Program-made: the position numbers and the translations under genes
Notes under the pieces: model-generated
Seen by the model: the letters and a program-made list of their open reading frames with translations, nothing else
What the model was told of the DNA's origin: nothing
Database searches by the model: none
Assembly (NCBI GenBank): GCA_024404665.1
Contig: JAKSPQ010000004.1
Span: forward strand, 1-35,416
Length of the DNA: 35,416 nucleotides
Reading direction: 5' to 3'
Origin: Clostridia bacterium
GTDB lineage: Bacteria; Bacillota; Clostridia; Oscillospirales; CAG-272
Shown: piece by piece, positions 15,910-22,376 of the stretch
Layout of the letters: each line of letters opens with the position of its first letter
Position numbering within the stretch: the stretch's first letter is position 1

Positions 15910-16890
15910 ATGAAACCGAATTTAAACTCTGATGCGGCAGAAAGCTATGATACCGCATTAAAACAGGAACACTATATTTCTCGGAACTGCGAAACCGCTC
16001 CGTTCTTTCTGACGGATTCCGATCTGCTGTTATATCTTGACTATCTGAAATCGCACTGCCGCTCGGAGAACACTCTGAATAAATACTCCAGGGATTTGCA
16101 TGCTTTCCGCAAATATCTGGGGAACGACACATGTGTCACCGTCGAAAGGCTTTACAGATACAGAACCTATCTTGAAAAAGAATACACATTCGGAAAGAAC
16201 GGGAGCCGGCATCTGTCATGGAGCTCGATTAACTCCCAGCTGACAGCAATCAACAGCCTTTTTTCGTTTCTGCATCGCAAGGATCTTTCGGTGGAGCTGT
16301 TTTCTGTCCAGAAAAAATCATATCTTGATAAGCTGCTTACGCTTGAAGATATCAACATCCTTATCAAGACTGCGGAAAGACTTGGCAAATACAGACTCGC
16401 TCTGATTATATTCACGCTTACCTCAACCGGCATAAGGATATCGGAATTATCCTCAATCACCGTAGAGTCTCTTATATCCACCGATGTGACCGTCGAAAAC
16501 AAAGGAAAAAAGCGTTCTGTTCTTCTTCCGTCCAATCTATGCAAGGCTCTGATCAGCTATTGCCGATGCGAGAAAATCCGCTCGGGACCTGTATTCAAAA
16601 CCAAAAGCGGCAAGCCTTTAGACCGTTCCAACATATGGAAGGAGCTGAAGGCTCTCGCCGAGATTGCCGGAATACCGAGCGAGAAGGTATTCCCTCACAA
16701 TTTCAGACATTTCTTCGCAAAAAACTATTATTCGATTGAAGGTGATATAGCCGGCCTGTCCAATCTCCTGGGACACAGCAGCATCAATACTACAATGATT
16801 TATGTTAAGGAAAGCCGTGACGATGCGATTAAGAAAGTCGAGCATGCCGGCAGAGCGCTGATAAGCCCTTCTTTTTATTGCCGATCGTAG
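15910..16890 (+). CDS. Tyrosine recombinase (XerC/XerD-like)
   Basis: The 326-residue protein starts at 15910 behind GGAGG; the open frame extends upstream without a ribosome binding site. It has an N-terminal SAM-like core-binding domain (about 35-130: LLYLDYLKSHCRSENTLNKY) and a C-terminal catalytic domain. Catalytic residues appear complete: R176 (TSTGIRISELS), a Lys in the KGKKRS hairpin, H263 and R266 (PHNFRHFF), H289 (LGHSS) and nucleophile Y298 (TMIYVKES). The length and simple two-domain form fit Xer-like enzymes and DNA invertases rather than long arm-binding phage integrases. Three dif-like 28-bp sites lie 0.5-0.9 kb downstream and are its probable substrates. It is divergent from the XRE-ImmA pair. 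Confidence 0.93.
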   Translation: MKPNLNSDAAESYDTALKQEHYISRNCETAPFFLTDSDLLLYLDYLKSHCRSENTLNKYSRDLHAFRKYLGNDTCVTVERLYRYRTYLEKEYTFGKNGSRHLSWSSINSQLTAINSLFSFLHRKDLSVELFSVQKKSYLDKLLTLEDINILIKTAERLGKYRLALIIFTLTSTGIRISELSSITVESLISTDVTVENKGKKRSVLLPSNLCKALISYCRCEKIRSGPVFKTKSGKPLDRSNIWKELKALAEIAGIPSEKVFPHNFRHFFAKNYYSIEGDIAGLSNLLGHSSINTTMIYVKESRDDAIKKVEHAGRALISPSFYCRS

Positions 16891-17035
16891 CTTTTGAAAG
16901 CTTATCAAACTAAAACTCTCTGCATTCCGATTGATTGCCGTTTTCCCTTTTCAGTGCAAGGCTTCTGTCTGTCCGCAAGAGAACATCGCTCTTGTTTTTC
17001 CAAGGCCTGAAAAAGATATTCTCTCCAATGGCTTC

Positions 17036-17300
17036 ATTTTTTAAAAAACAATACTGTTGATCTTCCCGGAAATCTCTTACATTGTTTTAAAAACAAAAGC
17101 GCTAATCTTCCGACGAATCTCTTACATTGTTTAAAAAACCGAAGCGCTAAACTTCCGCGGATTCTCTTATATTGTTTTAAAAACCGAAGCGCTAAACTTC
17201 CGCGGATTCTCTTACATCGTTTTAAATACAAAAGCGCTAAACTTCCGCGGATTCTCTTACATCGTTTTAAATACAAAAGCGCTAATCTTCTACGGAATAA
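17036..17300. repeat. Six tandem 45-bp repeats
   Basis: AGCGCT occurs at 17098, 17143, 17188, 17233 and 17278, an exact 45-bp period, with a degenerate sixth unit starting near 17053. Each unit joins three short palindromic pieces: a GTTTTAAAAAC-like piece, AGCGCT, and TCCGCGGA (intact in the inner units). Because 45 is divisible by three, every frame stays open and a Lys/Arg-rich 15-residue repeat appears on the minus strand; I do not consider it a gene. The array lies between the tyrosine recombinase and its likely target sites. Confidence 0.9.
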
Positions 17301-17365
17301 CTTAATCGCATCCGGTCATCCGAACTCTTTTTCCGATTTATAGCTGCAGTGTGCGTAGAGCTTTT

Positions 17366-17393
17366 TTACTACATAATTGACATTATGTTGTTT
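17366..17393 (+). other. Dif-like recombination site 1
   Basis: 11-bp arms TTACTACATAA and TTATGTTGTTT flank the 6-bp centre TTGACA. The arms are symmetric for six bases (ACATAA/TTATGT). It has the same orientation as site 2. Confidence 0.6.
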
Positions 17394-17467
17394 TATCATT
17401 AATTATTTGTGCTAAAACCAGAGCCCGTTGATAAACTTAACCTTTCAATTGTACGGAGATAAGCAAA

Positions 17468-17495
17468 TAACCACATAATTGACATTATGTGGTGC
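17468..17495 (+). other. Dif-like recombination site 2
   Basis: 11-bp arms TAACCACATAA and TTATGTGGTGC flank the 6-bp centre TTGACA. The palindromic part (ACCACATAA/TTATGTGGT) is nine bases per arm. Confidence 0.7.
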
Positions 17496-17616
17496 CCAGC
17501 TTTCCTTTATTAAGAAGATTGGTTTTTTCACCGGGCCATTTTTCCACGCCAAAAGCCCAATGCCACTTAGGTGCAACATTGGGAAGGTTTTGTGAAATTT
17601 CTTTCTTTTTGAACAT
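17485..17616 (-). CDS. Small ORF inside the candidate invertible segment
   Basis: A 43-codon frame on the minus strand starts at an ATG at 17616 and ends at a TAA within site 2. It reads MFKKKEISQNLPNVAPKWHW at the start, contains AFGVEKWPGEKTNLL, and ends GKLGTT. The composition (three Trp, balanced charges) is protein-like. The ribosome binding site is weak (AGAAG). The hairpin at 17618-17653 stands directly upstream. No family is recognised. It could be a real small protein carried by the element or a chance frame. Confidence 0.3.
   Translation of the reverse strand: MFKKKEISQNLPNVAPKWHWAFGVEKWPGEKTNLLNKGKLGTT
17546..17574. repeat. Stem-loop within the candidate invertible segment
   Basis: CCCAATG and CATTGGG form a 7-bp stem around an inner CAC/GTG pairing, in the region of about 17548-17583. 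It may be an RNA hairpin; no clear terminator tract follows. Confidence 0.4.
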
Positions 17617-17617
17617 G

Positions 17618-17653
17618 AAAACTTCTTATTGATTTCGCAATGTGAGAAGTTTT
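17618..17653. promoter_or_regulatory. Inverted repeat, candidate operator
   Basis: AAAACTTCT (17618-17626) and AGAAGTTTT (17645-17653) form a perfect 9-bp inverted repeat. TTTCGCAATGTGAGAAG inside and to its right closely matches TTTCGCAATGAGAAG upstream of the pilus operon. It ends 22 bp before the -35 at 17676. Confidence 0.5.
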
Positions 17654-17675
17654 TGGAATTTTTTTATTTTTATTG

Positions 17676-17704
17676 TTGACAATCTTCCATATATAAAGTA
17701 TAAT
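17676..17704 (+). promoter_or_regulatory. Perfect consensus sigma-A promoter between inverted dif-like sites
   Basis: TTGACA (17676-17681), a 17-bp spacer, TATAAT (17699-17704). It points to the CvpA-family gene and lies between sites 2 and 3. Recombination between those oppositely oriented sites would reverse it. Confidence 0.85.
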
Positions 17705-17736
17705 TGCTTTTAAATAGAATAATTGAATATTTTTCC

Positions 17737-17764
17737 ATACCACATAATGTCAATTATGTGGTAT
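17737..17764 (-). other. Dif-like recombination site 3 (inverted)
   Basis: Perfect 11-bp arms ATACCACATAA and TTATGTGGTAT flank the centre TGTCAA, the reverse complement of the TTGACA centre in sites 1 and 2. The 11-6-11 layout equals that of chromosomal dif sites. Confidence 0.7.
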
Positions 17765-17812
17765 TAAAATTTCAGGCATGAAAAAAAAGAAAGCCGATGG
17801 TGAAAAAATCTC

Positions 17813-17841
17813 TTGACAACTGTTCGGTTATATGATATTAT
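17813..17841 (+). promoter_or_regulatory. Second, proximal promoter of the CvpA-family gene
   Basis: TTGACA (17813-17818), a 17-bp spacer, TATTAT (17836-17841). It lies outside the candidate invertible segment, so the gene would keep basal expression in either orientation. Confidence 0.8.
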
Positions 17842-17868
17842 AACGCTACCAAAAATAAGAAGGTTAAC

Positions 17869-18597
17869 ATGAACTATTTATTTGACTTAATTCTGCTTCT
17901 CGGGCTCGGCATTACTGTATTTGTTTATTACAAAAGAGGATTCTTGAAATCCGTAATCAGTGTCGTAGAAATTATCGCTGCCGGTATTTTTGCAAAGATT
18001 TTCGGTCCGATAGTAACCGGGTGGTTTAACAACAGCGTCCTCGCTTCTCTGAAAAACGGAGTCCGAAACGTACTTGACAAAATCGTTGAAAACGTTGGAA
18101 CCATCGAAAAACCCGAGTTCAATCTTTCAAAGCTGTTTGAACAGCTCCCCGATGAATTCACGGAGCTCATCCAAAACACCGGAGCCGACCTTGATGCAAT
18201 CTCCGACAAGTTTTCATCGATGACATCAGCTACAGAACTTGATCTCTCGGCATTATCCGAAAAAATCGCAGGCCCGATTTCATCCACCATCGCATCCGTC
18301 ATCGGCTTTGTATCCGCATTTTTTGTAGCATTGATAGTTTTCTCCATCGCAGGAGCCCTGATATGCAAACTATTCAGCCTCCCGATTCTCAGACAGGTCG
18401 ACGGCCTTCTCGGAGCTCTGCTCGGAATCATTGCCGGAATAGTCGGAATGTGGATTTTCTGTCTGATTATCGGAGTAATCGTTGAAGGCAAGCTTTTCGG
18501 AGAACCCAACGCCATGCTGCAGTCAATAGCGGATCACTCGGTATTCCTGCGCTTCTTCTGCAAGATTTCTCCGTTCGATTTCATAAAAATTAAATAA
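17869..18597 (+). CDS. CvpA-family membrane protein
   Basis: The 242-residue protein has the CvpA-type opening LILLLGLGITVFVYYKRGFLKSVISVVEIIAAGIFAKIF (two membrane segments). A soluble loop of about 90 residues follows, then two or three C-terminal segments with the conserved-type stretch RQVDGLLGALLGIIAGIVGMWIF. CvpA proteins influence colicin V production, envelope stress resistance and biofilm traits in Gram-negative bacteria; their role in Clostridia is largely unknown. GAAGG precedes the ATG. The gene sits downstream of two promoters, one inside a candidate invertible segment, and ends at a strong hairpin. Confidence 0.85.
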   Translation: MNYLFDLILLLGLGITVFVYYKRGFLKSVISVVEIIAAGIFAKIFGPIVTGWFNNSVLASLKNGVRNVLDKIVENVGTIEKPEFNLSKLFEQLPDEFTELIQNTGADLDAISDKFSSMTSATELDLSALSEKIAGPISSTIASVIGFVSAFFVALIVFSIAGALICKLFSLPILRQVDGLLGALLGIIAGIVGMWIFCLIIGVIVEGKLFGEPNAMLQSIADHSVFLRFFCKISPFDFIKIK

Positions 18598-18609
18598 TTG
18601 TTATTATCA

Positions 18610-18642
18610 TCAACGGGACACGACTTAGCGTTGTCCCGTTGA
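18610..18642 (+). terminator. Intrinsic terminator after the CvpA-family gene
   Basis: An 11-bp perfect stem (18610-18620 with 18632-18642) is followed by TTTTT. Confidence 0.92.
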
Positions 18643-18661
18643 TTTTTAGGACCTCATAATA

Positions 18662-18787
18662 ATGGGAAACAACAAAACCGAACTGTTTGAAAAAATGCCG
18701 GTCTCCCGCGCCGTCATGACGATGGCAATCCCGACAATAATCAGCCAATTGATTGTCCTCATATTACGAAAAAAAAGCCGGACTTAA
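18662..18787 (+). pseudogene. 5' remnant of a MATE-family transporter gene
   Basis: This 41-codon frame reads MGNNKTELFEKMPVSRAVMT, then MAIPTIISQLIVLI. That is the characteristic N-terminus and start of the first helix of MATE multidrug/sodium antiporters (normally about 450 residues). Homology ends abruptly after LIVLI, where a terminator-like palindrome and A-run begin. The rest of the gene is gone, consistent with a deletion or rearrangement joining it to the terminator of a minus-strand unit. A distant AGGA could have been its ribosome binding site. Confidence 0.7.
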
Positions 18788-18793
18788 GTCCGG
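18769..18793 (-). terminator. Intrinsic terminator, minus strand
   Basis: On the minus strand CCGGAC-TTAA-GTCCGG is followed by C and eight T. It directly abuts the broken MATE frame and lies downstream of the RNase P terminator. Confidence 0.8.
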
Positions 18794-18811
18794 AGGAAAA
18801 CAACCCAAATT

Positions 18812-18852
18812 AAAAAGGATGCAAAAAGCCAATTGCTCTTTGCATCCTTTTT
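18812..18852 (-). terminator. Intrinsic terminator of the RNase P RNA gene
   Basis: A perfect 14-bp stem (18812-18825 with 18839-18852) ends in a T-run on the minus strand, immediately after the 3' end of the RNA. Confidence 0.92.
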
Positions 18853-18853
18853 T

Positions 18854-19206
18854 GCGACTCTGCCTGTAAGCCGGGTTCTGTCGAGAACGACCATCTATCT
18901 ATTCGCCGCATCGCTGCGACGCTCAAGCCACCCGGGGATATATGTCGGGCAAACGATCCCCATGCGGTGTTGCTTCGGATAGGGTTTACAGCGGACGCAT
19001 GTTACCATGCGAACTTGTGAGCTCTTACCTCACCTTTCCACCCTTGCCACGCACGCTTTTGCGCCGTTCGGCGGTCTATTTCTGTTGCACTTTCCCGGCG
19101 GTCACCCGCGGCTGACGTTATCAGCTATCCTGCCCTGCGAAGCCCGGACTTTCCTCACGGTAAAACCTTTCGGCATGATACCGCGCGGCCGTTCAGCAAA
19201 GTCGCA
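18854..19206 (-). ncRNA. rnpB: RNase P RNA (class A)
   Basis: On the minus strand the conserved 5' core GAGGAAAGTCCGGGC and the 3' core ACAGAACCCGGCTTACAG are both present. GCGAC and GTCGC at the two ends form helix P1. Internal GGTAAGAGCTCAC and GTAAACCC segments also fit. The length of about 350 nt and the helix content suggest the ancestral class A type. It is the catalytic RNA that trims tRNA 5' leaders. It has its own promoter and terminator. Confidence 0.96.
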
Positions 19207-19212
19207 ACCGAT

Positions 19213-19241
19213 ATTATATCATTTTTTAAGGAAAAAATCAA
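19213..19241 (-). promoter_or_regulatory. Promoter of the RNase P RNA gene
   Basis: Minus strand TTGATT (19241-19236), a 17-bp spacer, TATAAT (19218-19213), about 7 bp before the RNA 5' end. Confidence 0.88.
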
Positions 19242-19284
19242 TCTTTTGACTGAAAAAACTTGTTTTCAGAGCGATTTTTGAAGT

Positions 19285-20061
19285 TCAGTCCTTCTTAGCT
19301 GCTCTTTCCTTGTTGAGCGCAATATACTTCTGAGAAACCTCATATGCCACCTCGCGAGCTGCCGCAGCTTGCTCGGGAGATACTTCAACATCGAAATCGC
19401 TGAAGGTGTTGTTTCTCACATCGCGGCCAGTGAGAGTTCCCCAAACGGTGAGGGCAAGAAGATATCGGCCTACGCCGTAATCGGCATGGAAGCCGTCGCG
19501 GTGAACCTTCTCCAGACCGTACTGAGCCTTTCTCTCCCACAGAGTATACATGGCTTCACCGTCGGGGATGATGCCCTCGGCAAGAGTCAGATCGGCCATC
19601 ATCTCATAATTCTTCTTTATCGCGGCAAAATGAGACACTGGCTCTGTGAACGATGTAAGCTTGAAGCGGGGCGTCTCATACTCGAACGTCCAGGTCTGGT
19701 GTACCCAGAATTTGCATCCGGGATTGCACTCCTTGATGTAATCCGCAAGAGCTGTGGCATAAGGCTCGTAGCTCTCGGGCTCGCCGCTCTTGGGGCTGCA
19801 CTGCTGAGTGAATACAATGTCCCACTCATCCATAAGAAGCGCCTGACTGATTGAAACCTTAAGTCCGGTCGAAAAACCGTTGATTTCATAAGCATATTCC
19901 GCAGCGTCCGCAAGCATATTTCTGTAATGACGGTAAAGCGAGCAGCCGCCGATGTAAAGGTTAACTACCTTGACTTCCTTACCGTCAGCTCTTGCGACAC
20001 CGTAAAGGTATCTCGTGCAGTCGGTTCCGAAGCTGTTTCCGATGCAAAGTATTTTTAACAT
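19285..20061 (-). CDS. DUF4886/SGNH-hydrolase-like protein
   Basis: The 258-residue protein begins ILCIGNSFGTDCTRYL, the DUF4886 version of the SGNH block I (nucleophile-type Ser in GNSF). It continues with NLYIGGCSLYRHYRN, WDIVFTQQCSPKSG and the C-terminal HRDGFHADYGVGRYL, where an Asp/His pair would complete a Ser-His-Asp triad. Family members are often near polysaccharide or glycoside utilisation genes and may be carbohydrate esterases; the substrate is unknown. No signal peptide is present. AGGAG precedes the ATG. It follows the Gfo/Idh/MocA gene by 25 bp and is probably in its operon. Confidence 0.82.
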   Translation of the reverse strand: MLKILCIGNSFGTDCTRYLYGVARADGKEVKVVNLYIGGCSLYRHYRNMLADAAEYAYEINGFSTGLKVSISQALLMDEWDIVFTQQCSPKSGEPESYEPYATALADYIKECNPGCKFWVHQTWTFEYETPRFKLTSFTEPVSHFAAIKKNYEMMADLTLAEGIIPDGEAMYTLWERKAQYGLEKVHRDGFHADYGVGRYLLALTVWGTLTGRDVRNNTFSDFDVEVSPEQAAAAREVAYEVSQKYIALNKERAAKKD

Positions 20062-20086
20062 GATTTATCTCCTGAAAAAATTATTT

Positions 20087-21079
20087 TCAAAGCACGTGAA
20101 TCCTGCTGCCATCTGAGGCATACATGGATAATATGAGTCTTATGACCTTTGATGCCTCGGGAGCATCGATGGCAAAATGTCTGCCGGTTCTTACGCAATC
20201 GTAAAAATCCTCTATCAGCAGCCGATGGCAGCCGCCCCACACCGACTTAAGCTCGGTGCCTGTGACTTCATCTGTGCTGATAATCTCCTTACCACAGGTC
20301 ATCATATTGTTTTCGGCGTTGACGATGCGCCTGTCGTTCAGTCTCGCGCGGATCTGCACGGGAAAATCGACGCCTCCGGCAGTGGTCGCGAAGAAGTTGA
20401 ATTTTCTTCCGTCGGGTAGCTCGAACACGGCCGAAGCCGTATCTTCAACCTCGATGGCGTCTTTAAGGTGATAATTGTCTATGGAGGAAGTCACATATTC
20501 CGGCATACCGCAAATCCACTGCATAAGATCCAGCGTATGGAGCGCCTGATTGATCATTACTCCTCCGCCCTCGGTATCCCAGCGGCCGCGCCAGGCTCCC
20601 TTTGAATAATAGTCCTCGTTGCGCTTCCACACAACGGTTCCGAATGCGGCTTCGATGCCGATGCTTTCCGCCATTTCGCGGAGCTTTTTCATATTAGGCT
20701 CGTACCTGTTCTGGAGACAGACTCCGTACGATGCCTTGGATTTCGATGCCGCCTCAACGACGGCCTCGCAATCCCGAACGGATATAGCGAGAGGCTTTTC
20801 GCAGAGCACGTTTATGTCCCTGCCCAGCGCTTCAACCGCCATTTCGGCATGAAGATAATGCGGAGTGCATATATGGACAGAATCGGGTCTGACTTCATCG
20901 AGCATCTTCTTATAGTCGGTATAAACCGCGGAATTCAGCTCATATTTCGACTTTTTTTCAAACGCTTTTTCTTCTTCAATATCGCACAGGGCCGCAATTT
21001 CCTCGCCGCTGCCGATAAGAGCCTTTATGTGCGTTGAAGAAATGGAACCGCAACCGATTATCGCTACTCTCATTTTCAT
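20087..21079 (-). CDS. Gfo/Idh/MocA-family oxidoreductase
   Basis: The 330-residue protein has an N-terminal Rossmann fold with VAIIGCGSISSTHIKALIG (NAD(P)-binding glycine motif), the family motif CEKPLAIS (Lys in EKP), and a C-terminal alpha/beta domain with GGVMINQALHTLDLMQWICG, including the usual His. Such enzymes oxidise or reduce sugars, inositols or amino sugars. With the SGNH-type protein next to it, a sugar-derivative substrate is inferred. ATGs at 21079 and 21073 are both possible. No promoter was found between it and the upstream hairpin; read-through is possible. Confidence 0.92.
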   Translation of the reverse strand: MKMRVAIIGCGSISSTHIKALIGSGEEIAALCDIEEEKAFEKKSKYELNSAVYTDYKKMLDEVRPDSVHICTPHYLHAEMAVEALGRDINVLCEKPLAISVRDCEAVVEAASKSKASYGVCLQNRYEPNMKKLREMAESIGIEAAFGTVVWKRNEDYYSKGAWRGRWDTEGGGVMINQALHTLDLMQWICGMPEYVTSSIDNYHLKDAIEVEDTASAVFELPDGRKFNFFATTAGGVDFPVQIRARLNDRRIVNAENNMMTCGKEIISTDEVTGTELKSVWGGCHRLLIEDFYDCVRTGRHFAIDAPEASKVIRLILSMYASDGSRIHVL

Positions 21080-21107
21080 ACCTGCCTTCGGGATTGTTTC
21101 TGAAAAC

Positions 21108-21135
21108 GGCGCCGGGCTTATATAAGCCCGGCGCC
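21108..21135 (-). terminator. Terminator downstream of the malic enzyme gene
   Basis: A near-perfect GC-rich palindrome (12-13 bp arms, 21108-21120 with 21123-21135) is followed on the minus strand by GTTTTC. Confidence 0.85.
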
Positions 21136-21153
21136 GGATCAGGTTATCTGAAC

Positions 21154-22347
21154 TCAGATCCTGGCGACTCCGGTCTCCTTCGCAGCCTTGATGACGGCAG
21201 CGGAAACGACTTTGGCGACATCCTTGTTAAGAGCCGACGGAATAACGTTGGTCTCGGACAGCTCGGACTCGGGAATGAGCGAAGCAAGAGCGATGGAGGT
21301 TGCAACCTTCATCTCTTCGTTAATTCTGGAAGCACGGCAATCAAGAGCACCGCGGAAAATTCCGGGGAATGCAAGAAGATTGTTGATCTGGTTCGGGAAG
21401 TCGGAGCGGCCGGTACCGACTATGCGTGCACCGCCTGCAAGGGCTTCATCGGGCATGATCTCGGGAGTCGGGTTCGCCATCGGGAATACGATGGCGTCCT
21501 TGGCCATGGTGGAGATCATTTCCTTGGTTACGGTTCCCGGAGCGGAAACACCGATGAATACATCGGCGCCCTTGAGAGCATCGGCGATGCCTCCGGCAAC
21601 CTTATCTACGTTTGTAATCTTGGCCATTGCGGCAAGATCGGGATTCTTTACGGGGTCGACATTGGGGGCACCGTCATATACGGTTCCGCGGCTGTTGCAG
21701 ATGATCATCTTGGCGGGATCCACGCCGAGTCTGATGATGTGCTTAGCGATGGAAAGGCCGGCGGCACCGGCTCCGCTCATGGCTACGCGGATGTCACCGA
21801 TTTTCTTACCGACTACCTTAAGGGCGTTGATAAGAGCGGCGGCAACGACGATAGCGGTTCCGTGCTGGTCATCGTGGAAAATCGGGATATCGCAGGCTTC
21901 AATAAGTCTGCGCTCGATTTCGAAGCAGCGGGGAGCAGCGATGTCCTCGAGGTTAATGCCTCCGAAGGAACCGGAGAGCAGATATACGGTACGTACGATT
22001 TCATCGACGTCCTTGGACTTTATGCAAAGCGGGAAAGCATCAACATCGGCAAATTCTTTAAAGAGGATGCACTTACCTTCCATAACAGGCATTCCGGCTT
22101 CGGGACCGATGTCGCCGAGTCCGAGAACTGCGGTTCCGTCAGTAATGACGGCAACAAGATTGTTGCGTCTGGTAAGCTCATAGGATTTATTGACATCCTT
22201 CTGAATTGCGAGGCAGGGCTCTGCAACACCCGGAGTGTATGCAAGAGAAAGGTCAGCTCTGGTTTCTACGGAAACACGGGACTTAACTTCAATCTTGCCG
22301 TTCCACTCATAATGCTTTTGAAGTGATTCTTCTCTGATGTTTGCCAT
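21154..22347 (-). CDS. NAD(P)-dependent malic enzyme
   Basis: The 397-residue protein decarboxylates malate oxidatively to pyruvate and CO2. Seen are LAYTPGVAEPC with the catalytic-type Tyr, VITDGTAVLGLGDIGPEAGM, PVMEGKCILFKEFADVDAFP with the catalytic Lys, the metal-binding IPIFHDDQHGTA, the Rossmann motif SGAGAAGLSIAK, and ANPTPEI with RSDFPNQINN. Its length is that of the short bacterial class without a phosphotransacetylase domain. It lies 29 bp after the Ldh-type gene, so the two probably form an operon for malate or lactate carbon flow. Confidence 0.95.
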   Translation of the reverse strand: MANIREESLQKHYEWNGKIEVKSRVSVETRADLSLAYTPGVAEPCLAIQKDVNKSYELTRRNNLVAVITDGTAVLGLGDIGPEAGMPVMEGKCILFKEFADVDAFPLCIKSKDVDEIVRTVYLLSGSFGGINLEDIAAPRCFEIERRLIEACDIPIFHDDQHGTAIVVAAALINALKVVGKKIGDIRVAMSGAGAAGLSIAKHIIRLGVDPAKMIICNSRGTVYDGAPNVDPVKNPDLAAMAKITNVDKVAGGIADALKGADVFIGVSAPGTVTKEMISTMAKDAIVFPMANPTPEIMPDEALAGGARIVGTGRSDFPNQINNLLAFPGIFRGALDCRASRINEEMKVATSIALASLIPESELSETNVIPSALNKDVAKVVSAAVIKAAKETGVARI

Positions 22348-22376
22348 AGCAATTATCTCTTTCGACTATTAATCGA

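Noticed and set aside
17034..17276. Lys/Arg-rich open frame with a 15-residue repeat on the minus strand
   Set aside because: It is a by-product of the 45-bp tandem repeat, which keeps all frames in phase. It has only a TTG start and no ribosome binding site.
17036..17300. CRISPR array
   Set aside because: The units are contiguous with no unique spacers, and no cas gene is present.
17778..17816. 12-codon leader peptide (MKKKKADGEKIS) upstream of the CvpA-family gene
   Set aside because: It has only a weak ribosome binding site and overlaps the -35 of the proximal promoter, with no attenuator structure.
21034..22326. Long plus-strand open frame (430 codons) opposite malic enzyme
   Set aside because: It is the shadow of a strongly conserved enzyme on the other strand with biased codon use.
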